From an uncultured Eubacteriales bacterium (GTDB lineage Bacteria; Bacillota; Clostridia; Christensenellales; CAG-138): DNA of 36,532 nt. How positions within the stretch are numbered: position 1 is the first letter of the stretch; each line of letters starts with the position of its first letter. Under the pieces are notes generated by a model. The model saw only the letters and a program-made list of their open reading frames with translations, was not told the origin of the DNA and did not search any database. The DNA lies in the NCBI GenBank assembly GCA_900318745.1, contig ONMC01000006.1:1-36532 (forward strand), written 5' to 3'. Below, piece after piece: positions 30,951 through 36,532 of this stretch. The translations under genes were made by a program, and so were the position numbers.

Positions 30951-31820
30951 ATGAAGCGCAAACTGATCGGATGGATTCTCGCGCTCGTCGCGCTGATCGC
31001 AATCCTTATCGTCGTCTCCGGTTCCGTGTTCGTGGTGCATCCCGATGAATACGGCGTCGTCATGGAATTCGGCGCGGTCAAGGACGTCAAGGCCGAGCCG
31101 GGTCTCTACTTCAAGGTTCCGTTCGTGCAGGAGACAAAGAAGCTGAGCAAGGCGGTCCTGCTCTACGACCTGCCGATCTCCGACGTCATTACCGCGGACA
31201 AGCACTCGATGGTGCTTGATTCATTCGCGATGTGGCGCATCAGTGACCCGCGTCTGTTCATCGAATCGCTGTCCGGAAGTGTGACCAACGCCGAAAGCCG
31301 CATCAACGCGATCGTCTATAATGCGCTGAAGACCGTCATTTCCTCGCAGAACCAGGAGAAGGTCATTTCGGGGCGCGACGGCGAGATCGTCGGTCTCGTC
31401 ATGGCGAACATCGGCTCGAGCTTCGACCGCTACGGCATCGAGATGCTCGCCGTTGAAACCAAGACGCTCGACCTGCCCGATGACAACAAGGATGCGGTCT
31501 ACATGCGCATGATCTCCGAGCGCAACAACATCGCTGCATCGTATCTTGCGGAGGGCAACGCCGAAGCGAAGCAGATCCGCAACAGCGCCGACAAGCAGGT
31601 CAAGATCATCCTCTCCGAGTCGGAGGCCGACGCGCTGCGCATCCGCGCGGAAGGCGATGCCGAGTACATGCGCATTCTTGCCGACGTATACGACACCGAA
31701 GACGAAGCGGACTTTTACACGTTCATGATCGCGCTCGACGCATTGAAGCAGTCGATGACCGGCGAGCAAAAGACGCTGATTCTGGACGCGGACAGCCCGA
31801 TCGCGAAACTCTTTTATTGA
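30951..31820 (+). CDS. hflC: HflC-like SPFH/band 7 membrane protein
   Basis: 289 aa from ATG 30951, with GGAGG nine bases upstream. One N-terminal membrane helix (about 5-27), then a band 7 domain (HPDEYGVVMEFGAVKDVKAEPGLYFKVPF; core VVMEFGAVKDV), NRLF-type features replaced by SDPRLFIESLSG, and a helical arm (EGNAEAKQIRNSADKQVKIILSESEADALR; core EAKQIRNSADKQV). It pairs with the preceding hflK product. Longer in-frame starts back to 30906 overlap hflK and lack a ribosome site. Confidence 0.87.
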   Translation: MKRKLIGWILALVALIAILIVVSGSVFVVHPDEYGVVMEFGAVKDVKAEPGLYFKVPFVQETKKLSKAVLLYDLPISDVITADKHSMVLDSFAMWRISDPRLFIESLSGSVTNAESRINAIVYNALKTVISSQNQEKVISGRDGEIVGLVMANIGSSFDRYGIEMLAVETKTLDLPDDNKDAVYMRMISERNNIAASYLAEGNAEAKQIRNSADKQVKIILSESEADALRIRAEGDAEYMRILADVYDTEDEADFYTFMIALDALKQSMTGEQKTLILDADSPIAKLFY

Positions 31821-31829
31821 AAAACCGGA

Positions 31830-31854
31830 CGCGACCACTTGTAATTCGGTCGCG
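31830..31854. repeat. Inverted repeat around the yicC -35 box
   Basis: CGCGACC (31830-31836) and GGTCGCG (31848-31854), perfect 7-bp arms, with the -35 hexamer in the 11-base loop. Without a T run it is a poor terminator; it could be an operator. Confidence 0.45.
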
Positions 31855-31868
31855 CTCTGTGTTATACT
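31839..31868 (+). promoter_or_regulatory. Promoter of the yicC-remA-gmk-rpoZ operon
   Basis: TTGTAA (31839-31844), 18-base spacer, TATACT (31863-31868) with TGT before it. Confidence 0.65.
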
Positions 31869-31891
31869 ATGGATTTGCGGAGGTAGTTATC

Positions 31892-32767
31892 ATGAACAGC
31901 ATGACTGGATACGGAAAGGGCACGGCTGCCCGCGACGGACGCGAGCTGACCGTCGAACTCAAAAGCGTCAATCATCGGTTTCTGGATGTATCGATGCGTC
32001 TTCCGCGTATCCTTTCGTGCATCGAAGACCCGCTGCGTGCTGCGATCGGCAGGCGTTTGAGCCGCGGGCACATCGACGTCTTCGTAAACTACCGCAATAC
32101 GCGCAGCGACGCAAAGACCGTTCGGGTCGACGCAGCGCTGCTTTCGGCATATGTGCGCGCCGCAAAGGAAGCGAACACCTCGCTTGCGCTGACGGACGAT
32201 CTGACGCTTTCGAACGTCCTCCGTCTCCCGGATGTGACCGAGATCGTCCCCGCCGACGAGGACACGGACGCATTGGTTTCGCTCGCAGTCGAAGCGGCGG
32301 ACACGGCGATCGACGCGATGCTTGTGATGCGCAAAGCCGAAGGCGAGCGGCTGAAGACCGCGTTGTCGATCGGCGTGGATCATATGGACGCGTTTCGCGA
32401 ACAGATCCTTGCCCGTGCGCCGTTTGTTGCGGAAGACTATCGCAGAAAACTCAACGAACGCATCGAAGCCGTTCTGAACGATACGGAGATCGATCGCGCA
32501 CGGCTTGCCACCGAGGTTGCACTGTTTGCGGACCGCTGCTGCATCGACGAGGAGCTTGTGCGCCTGAAAAGCCATATCGCACAGTTCCGTACGTATCTGG
32601 AAAGCACGGAACCGGTCGGCCGGAACATGGATTTTATCGTGCAGGAAATGAACCGCGAGTGCAACACGATCGGCAGCAAGGCGAACGACGCCGAGCTGAC
32701 CAACGCCGTTCTGGGCTGCAAGGCGGAAATCGAAAAGCTGCGCGAACAGATCCAGAACGTGGAGTAA
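31892..32767 (+). CDS. yicC: YicC/YloC family endoribonuclease
   Basis: 291 aa from ATG 31892, with GCGGAGG upstream. N-terminus [12 protein letters not shown] and the [15 protein letters not shown] segment are the family hallmark; the C-terminal half ends [49 protein letters not shown] (core [14 protein letters not shown]). YicC proteins are endoribonucleases taking part in RNA decay. It is first in the standard Firmicutes cluster with remA, gmk and rpoZ. In-frame codons back to 31817 include the promoter and are rejected. Confidence 0.93.
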   Translation: MNSMTGYGKGTAARDGRELTVELKSVNHRFLDVSMRLPRILSCIEDPLRAAIGRRLSRGHIDVFVNYRNTRSDAKTVRVDAALLSAYVRAAKEANTSLALTDDLTLSNVLRLPDVTEIVPADEDTDALVSLAVEAADTAIDAMLVMRKAEGERLKTALSIGVDHMDAFREQILARAPFVAEDYRRKLNERIEAVLNDTEIDRARLATEVALFADRCCIDEELVRLKSHIAQFRTYLESTEPVGRNMDFIVQEMNRECNTIGSKANDAELTNAVLGCKAEIEKLREQIQNVE

Positions 32768-32771
32768 GCGA

Positions 32772-33032
32772 ATGAAGAGCATCGAACTGGTATCGGTCGG
32801 GTTCGGCAACATCGTATCGGCGTCGCGCATCGTCGCGCTCGTCGGTCCGGACGCCGCGCCGGTGAAGCGGCTCATTCAGGACGCGCGCGAGCATCATCTT
32901 CTGATCGACGCAAGCTGCGGCAGAAAAACGCGCTCCGTTCTGGTGACGGACAGCGGACATGTGATTTTGTCCGCGCTGCAGACGGAAACCATTGCGCATC
33001 GGCTGAACGCCGAATATCGCGCGGAAGGATAA
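32772..33032 (+). CDS. remA: RemA family extracellular matrix regulator (DUF370)
   Basis: 86 aa, 4 bases after yicC. The sequence [31 protein letters not shown] matches the DUF370/RemA family (core [14 protein letters not shown]), with [24 protein letters not shown] after it (core [12 protein letters not shown]). In Bacillus RemA is a ring-forming DNA-binding activator of biofilm matrix genes. It always lies between yicC and gmk in Firmicutes, as here. Confidence 0.94.
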   Translation: MKSIELVSVGFGNIVSASRIVALVGPDAAPVKRLIQDAREHHLLIDASCGRKTRSVLVTDSGHVILSALQTETIAHRLNAEYRAEG

Positions 33033-33040
33033 GGAGTTTT

Positions 33041-33667
33041 ATGGCAAGAAGGAAAAAGGGGCTGCTGATCGTTGTTTCCGGTCCCGCCGGCGTCGGAAAG
33101 GGAACCGTCGACGGCGCGCTGATCGCAAAGCATCCGGAAATCATCATGTCCGTATCCGTCACGACTCGCGCGCCGCGTCCCGGCGAGATCGAGGGCGTGC
33201 ATTATTTCTACCGGACGAAGGAAGAATTCGACCGCATGATCGAAGAAAACGCGTTTCTCGAGTATATGCACGTTTTCGGCATGAACTACTACGGCACGCC
33301 GAAAGCGTTCGTCGAGCAGGAACGCGAAAAGGGCAACCACGTGATCCTCGAGATCGACGTGCAGGGCGCGATGAAAGTCAAGGAAGCCTGCCCCGACGCG
33401 GTGCTTGTGTTTATTGCTCCCCCGTCGCTGAAGGTCCTGAAGGACCGTCTGGTGGGGCGCGGTACCGAAACGCAGGAATCGATCGACGTGCGCACCGCAA
33501 CGGCGCTGAAAGAGCTTGAGATGCTTCCGAAATACGACTATATGGTCGTCAACGACGTCGTTGAGGAAGCGGTTTTCGATATGGAAGCGATCCTGTCCGC
33601 GGAATTGAACAGGACTGCAAGGAATTCCGAACTGATTTCAAAACTAACAGGAGGCGAAACGATATGA
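33041..33667 (+). CDS. gmk: Guanylate kinase
   Basis: 208 aa; phosphorylates GMP to GDP. The P-loop is SGPAGVGKGT (Lys20; the usual Ser of GPSGVGK is Ala here), the GMP-binding segment TTRAPRPGEIEGVHYFY and the EIDVQGAMKVK motif follow, and GRGTETQESIDVR is the lid. Its stop overlaps the rpoZ start by 4 bases (33664-33667), so the two are coupled. Confidence 0.97.
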   Translation: MARRKKGLLIVVSGPAGVGKGTVDGALIAKHPEIIMSVSVTTRAPRPGEIEGVHYFYRTKEEFDRMIEENAFLEYMHVFGMNYYGTPKAFVEQEREKGNHVILEIDVQGAMKVKEACPDAVLVFIAPPSLKVLKDRLVGRGTETQESIDVRTATALKELEMLPKYDYMVVNDVVEEAVFDMEAILSAELNRTARNSELISKLTGGETI

Positions 33668-33858
33668 TGAATTATCCTTCTCTGAACGAGCTGGTCGAGA
33701 AAGCCGGCTGCCGCTATCTGCTCGTAACCGCGGTTGCGGCACGCGCACGTCAGCTGCAGGATCATCCCGAAAAGCTCGGCTCCAACAAGCCGGTTTCCAT
33801 GGCTGTGGATGAGCTTTATCACGATAAACTGGTTCTGAACGCGCCGAAAGAGGGCTGA
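33664..33858 (+). CDS. rpoZ: RNA polymerase omega subunit
   Basis: 64 aa, short but normal for clostridial omega. YPSLNELVEKAGCRYLLVTAVAARARQL contains the omega box (CRYLLVTAVAARARQ), and SNKPVSMAVDEL is the second conserved segment. AGGAGG precedes the ATG. It helps beta-prime fold and assembles into RNA polymerase. A terminator follows; coaBC, common between rpoZ and priA in Firmicutes, is absent. Confidence 0.93.
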   Translation: MMNYPSLNELVEKAGCRYLLVTAVAARARQLQDHPEKLGSNKPVSMAVDELYHDKLVLNAPKEG

Positions 33859-33871
33859 ACGCCCGCCTTTT

Positions 33872-33902
33872 GCCCGTTGCGTTCGCGTAACGGGCTTCTT
33901 TT
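33872..33902 (+). terminator. Terminator after rpoZ
   Basis: A 10-bp stem GCCCGTTGCG/CGTAACGGGC (one G-T pair) with a TTCG tetraloop, then TTCTTTT. It lies only 19 bases before priA, where no promoter fits, so some read-through must supply priA unless a promoter lies in rpoZ. Confidence 0.85.
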
Positions 33903-33920
33903 CACATTGGGAGGAATACC

Positions 33921-35447
33921 ATGTACGCCGAGGTCGTCGTCGATATCGCGCACAGCGCGGTTGACAGAAGGTTCACCTATCGCATTCCCGAGGGACTCAA
34001 CGTGTCCGTCGGGCATCATGTGCTGGTGCCGTTCGGACTCGGCGACCATACAAAAGAGGGATTCGTCGTTGCTCTGAAGGAACAGACCGACTATCCGGAG
34101 GTCAAGGATATCGCGAAGATCATCGAGCCCTACCCCGTTCTTCTTCCGGAGCAGATCAGACTTGCGGAGTGGATGCAGGAGGCATATCACTGTCTTTTCG
34201 TCGACGCTCTGCGTCTGATGATCCCCGCACAGCTTCGCGGGATGCGCGTCAAAGAAAAGCGCGTGCGCACCGTTCGTCTCGCAGACGGTCTCGATCCGGA
34301 CGCCGCGCTTGCATCGCTGAACCGCGCGATCGCGCAAAAGCGCGTGCTTGAGCTCGTCATCCGGATCAACGCCGAGGCATCGGTCCCGGACATCAACGCC
34401 TTTTATCCGAATTCGACCGCGGCGATCAACGCACTGATCAAGCGCGGGTACCTTGTCGAACAGAACGAAACCGTATTTCGCAGGCCGGACAAAATGAAGC
34501 TGCACGCGCCGTTATACACGCTCACCGATTCGCAGCGGCATGCGGTCGATGCGATCGATGCGGCGATGCAGGCGCAAAACGGCTCCGTTCTTCTGCTGCA
34601 CGGCGTGACCGGAAGCGGCAAAACGGAGGTATACCTTAAGGCGATCTCCGATTGCCTCGATGCGGGCGGCCAGGCGATCGTGCTCGTGCCGGAGATCTCC
34701 TTGACGCCGCAGACGGTCGGGCGGTTCACGGATCGGTTCGGCGACCGCATTGCCGTTCTGCACAGCAGGCTGTCCCCCGGCGAACGCTTCGATGAGTGGC
34801 GGCGCATCCGTCTGGGTCTTGCCGACATCGTGATCGGCGCCAGAAGCGCGGTTTTTGCGCCGGTGGAACGGCTGCTGCTGATCATCATCGACGAAGAACA
34901 TGAATCGAGTTATCAAAGCGAATCACAGCCGCGCTATCTCGCGGGTGAGATCGCGGCAAAGCGGGTGCGCGAGTCGTGCGGGACGCTGGTTCTCGGCAGC
35001 GCCACCCCCTCGCTGATGAGCTATTCGCGCGCGCTTTCCGGCAAGTATACGCTCGTCGAACTTCCCGATCGCGTGGAGGGCAGACCTTTGCCGACCGTCG
35101 AAATCGCCAACATGCGCGAAGAGCTTCTAATGGGCAATACCGGCATTTTTTCCGATACGCTCGCGGAGCGACTGTCGGAATGCATCGGAAACGGCAAGCA
35201 GGCGATGCTGTTCATCAACCGGCGCGGTTATTCGACGTTTGTCAGCTGCCGCAGCTGCGGATATGTCCTCAAATGCGATAACTGCGACATTTCGATGACC
35301 TATCACAAATCGGAATCACGCGTGCGCTGTCATTACTGCGGCGCCGTAAAGCCGCTGCCGAAGGAGTGCCCGAACTGTAAAAAATCATTTATCAAACAGT
35401 TCGGCATCGGCACGGAACAGGTCGAGGAAGACCGATACGATGCGTGA
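33921..35447 (+). CDS. priA: Primosomal helicase PriA, N-terminal part (interrupted gene)
   Basis: 508 aa from ATG 33921 with GGGAGGAA upstream. It covers the 3' DNA-end binding domain (YAEVVVDIAHSAVDRRFTYRIPEG), helicase lobe 1 with Walker A HGVTGSGKTEVYL and DEEH (IIIDEEHESSYQ), the GSATPS motif, and the zinc-binding cysteines (CRSCGYVLKCDNC then CHYCG and CPNC). It stops right after FGIGTEQVEED plus four unrelated residues, where family members carry on with a segment of about 15 residues ending in DTxxxKGS. That segment is missing and the frame is shifted by one, so a small non-triplet deletion is likely. PriA restarts collapsed replication forks and is normally about 720-800 aa. Confidence 0.9.
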   Translation: MYAEVVVDIAHSAVDRRFTYRIPEGLNVSVGHHVLVPFGLGDHTKEGFVVALKEQTDYPEVKDIAKIIEPYPVLLPEQIRLAEWMQEAYHCLFVDALRLMIPAQLRGMRVKEKRVRTVRLADGLDPDAALASLNRAIAQKRVLELVIRINAEASVPDINAFYPNSTAAINALIKRGYLVEQNETVFRRPDKMKLHAPLYTLTDSQRHAVDAIDAAMQAQNGSVLLLHGVTGSGKTEVYLKAISDCLDAGGQAIVLVPEISLTPQTVGRFTDRFGDRIAVLHSRLSPGERFDEWRRIRLGLADIVIGARSAVFAPVERLLLIIIDEEHESSYQSESQPRYLAGEIAAKRVRESCGTLVLGSATPSLMSYSRALSGKYTLVELPDRVEGRPLPTVEIANMREELLMGNTGIFSDTLAERLSECIGNGKQAMLFINRRGYSTFVSCRSCGYVLKCDNCDISMTYHKSESRVRCHYCGAVKPLPKECPNCKKSFIKQFGIGTEQVEEDRYDA

Positions 35448-36114
35448 AAAGGGCAGTTATGAACGGCTGCTCGGCGCCTTCCATCGCGGCGAGGCGCAGG
35501 TTCTGATCGGCACGCAGATGATCGCAAAGGGACACGATTTTCCGAACGTCACGCTCGTGGGGATCGTATCCGCCGATACAACGCTGAATCTGCCGGACTA
35601 TCGTGCGCCGGAACGCACGTTCCAGCTGCTCACGCAGGTTGCGGGACGCGCGGGACGCGACAACGTGCCGGGACGGGTCGTGCTGCAGACCTATGAACCG
35701 CAGCATCCGATCATCCGGTTTGCACAACAGCAGGATTACGTCGGGTTCTACCACTATGAGATCATGGAGCGGAAAAAGATGCTCTATCCCCCGTTCTCGC
35801 TGTTTCTGCGCATCGTGTTTTCCGACCGGAACGAACAGACCGTGCGGGATGCCTGCCTCTCGTATGCCAAACAGCTGGAAACCGAGCTCTTTTGCACGCT
35901 CGGCGAGGAAGGAAAAAACGATCTGCTTCTGCTCGTTGCCGCCGAAGCGCCGATCGCAAGGATCTCCGGTTTTTACCGCTACCAAATCGTACTGAAGCTG
36001 CTGCGCACAAAGCGGCTTCGCAGTGCCGTCAACACCGTTACGGCATTTCACGATCTTCACCGCACGGACTGCCGCGAGGCGATCCTTGAGGTGAATCCGC
36101 AGGAGATGTTTTAA
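35440..36114 (+). CDS. priA: Primosomal helicase PriA, C-terminal part (interrupted gene)
   Basis: 224 aa from ATG 35440, overlapping the end of the first part by 8 bases in the +1 frame. It continues PriA exactly where the first part breaks: MREKGSYERLLGAF, then the helicase lobe 2 motifs GTQMIAKGHDFPNVTLVGI (core GTQMIAKGHDF), QLLTQVAGRAGR, and the C-terminal domain (PPFSLFLRIVFSD). Reading the same frame before the ATG gives KTDT, matching the conserved DT of PriA, so the join is a deletion of roughly 14 codons plus a shift. GAGGAAG lies 9 bases before the ATG, so separate coupled translation is possible. Read as frameshift, assembly error, or a real split gene. Confidence 0.85.
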   Translation: MREKGSYERLLGAFHRGEAQVLIGTQMIAKGHDFPNVTLVGIVSADTTLNLPDYRAPERTFQLLTQVAGRAGRDNVPGRVVLQTYEPQHPIIRFAQQQDYVGFYHYEIMERKKMLYPPFSLFLRIVFSDRNEQTVRDACLSYAKQLETELFCTLGEEGKNDLLLLVAAEAPIARISGFYRYQIVLKLLRTKRLRSAVNTVTAFHDLHRTDCREAILEVNPQEMF

Positions 36115-36115
36115 T

Positions 36116-36532
36116 ATGAAAAAAGAACGATATAAACCGTTATTTCTCCCCGCGCTGCGGGGTTCCGCCGGCGTGTTTCTGCTCGGCGCGATCGAGGTCG
36201 TCCTCGGCATCGCTGCGCTGTATGCGTCGTCTCTCGTCACAAGCTATACGCTCGACTACGTTCTGCTCGATCAGGATCCGTCGATCCCCGCGTTTCTCTT
36301 TCGCTGGCTGAAATCGCTGGGTCCGCTCGGCAGAAGCTACTGGCTGTGCGGTCTCGCCTTCTTCCTCTTTACGGCGCTGAACGGACTGTTCACATTTTTG
36401 CGGCGCCGCAACGTGGCAAAGGGTTCGGAACGCATGGCGAAACAGATGCGCGACACGCTCTACCGCAAACTGAATTCCGTGCCGTACGACTATCACAAGC
36501 ACATCTCGACCGGCGATCTCGTGCAGCGCTGC
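36116..36532 (+). CDS. ABC exporter (MsbA/MdlB type), N-terminal transmembrane part
   Basis: 139 codons, cut by the right edge of the window. It begins MKKERYKPLFLPALRGSAGVF, has hydrophobic segments near residues 18-45 and 75-93, and then the coupling-type stretch LYRKLNSVPYDYHKHISTGDLVQRC (core YDYHKHISTGDLVQR), which is characteristic of the transmembrane domain of ABC exporters where a helix ends at the ATPase. The ATPase domain would be to the right. It starts one base after the priA stop. Substrate unknown. Confidence 0.85.
   Translation, partial: MKKERYKPLFLPALRGSAGVFLLGAIEVVLGIAALYASSLVTSYTLDYVLLDQDPSIPAFLFRWLKSLGPLGRSYWLCGLAFFLFTALNGLFTFLRRRNVAKGSERMAKQMRDTLYRKLNSVPYDYHKHISTGDLVQRC

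Noticed and set aside
28496..31090. An open frame of 864 codons on the minus strand opposite ligA, the AIR-like gene and hflK
   Set aside because: It crosses three well-supported genes, is rich in Arg, His and Asp like other antisense frames here, has no recognisable domain, and arises because the real genes avoid TTA, CTA and TCA codons.
31820..31860. A normal terminator after hflC
   Set aside because: The only inverted repeat (31830-31854) has no T run and contains the next promoter, so I list it as a repeat instead.
35430..35450. Programmed +1 frameshifting as the explanation of the priA break
   Set aside because: There is no slippery codon before the stop like that of prfB, and about 14 conserved residues are missing at the join, which a shift alone cannot explain.
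1..36532. CRISPR array, insertion sequence, prophage or toxin-antitoxin pair
   Set aside because: No regularly spaced repeats, transposase, integrase, structural phage gene or short overlapping toxin-antitoxin pair was seen on either strand; the only sign of mobility is the tRNA-Val repeat.

Overview
The window reads as chromosomal DNA of a Gram-positive, GC-rich member of the Firmicutes, most likely an uncultured Clostridia. The evidence is gene content and order: yicC-remA-gmk-rpoZ-priA, a SpoVB-type flippase next to a MazG/methylase fusion and HU, a DUF4364 gene, PyrR with an attenuator in its leader, strong GGAGG ribosome sites, and sigma-A-like promoters. GC content looks high by eye (not counted), and wobble positions are mostly G/C. 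No rRNA, CRISPR array, insertion sequence or prophage gene is visible. The genus cannot be told from this sequence.

Layout, left to right. 1-3119 (minus): nfo, a DUF362 ferredoxin protein, a zinc/manganese-type binding lipoprotein and the start of its ABC ATPase, as one operon. 3258-4442 (plus): a U32 family protein of the tRNA/rRNA hydroxylation type. 4478-5850 (minus): a divergent Lgt-like membrane protein and a small lipoprotein. 6012-6094: tRNA-Leu(GAG). 6190-8827: a MarR regulator divergent from a large membrane-anchored alpha/beta hydrolase, with two palindromes at the hydrolase promoter. 8959-9262: tRNA-Val(CAC), followed by a second copy of its 3' end and a structured spacer, probably an attachment-site scar. 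9324-11837: hypoxanthine-DNA glycosylase, then a GT4 glycosyltransferase with a PlsC-type acyltransferase. 11900-17053: a galactose operon (galM, galK, MFS transporter, GH2 glycosidase). 17102-20556 (minus): HU, MazG fusion, flippase. 20589-21869 (minus): LysM/M14 murein peptidase. 21959-24116 (minus): pyrR and a uracil permease behind a PyrR attenuator. 24193-31820 (plus): DUF4364, pcrA, ligA, AIR-synthase-like gene, hflK, hflC. 31839-36532 (plus): yicC, remA, gmk, rpoZ, priA split into two overlapping frames, and the start of an ABC exporter.

Functional themes are DNA repair and replication restart (nfo, hypoxanthine glycosylase, pcrA, ligA, priA), nucleotide homeostasis (pyrR, uraA, gmk, mazG), envelope and lipid work (Lgt-like, flippase, M14 peptidase, GT4/PlsC, HflKC) and galactoside use. 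The points most worth a second look are the duplicated tRNA-Val 3' end with its structured spacer, the disrupted or split priA, the Lgt-like protein that lacks catalytic residues, the MarR/hydrolase pair with tandem palindromes, and the prevalence of extended -10 (TGN) promoters, two of which lie so close to the start codon that leaderless mRNAs are expected. I did not find a convincing wholly new multi-gene system; most of the window is ordinary core genome.
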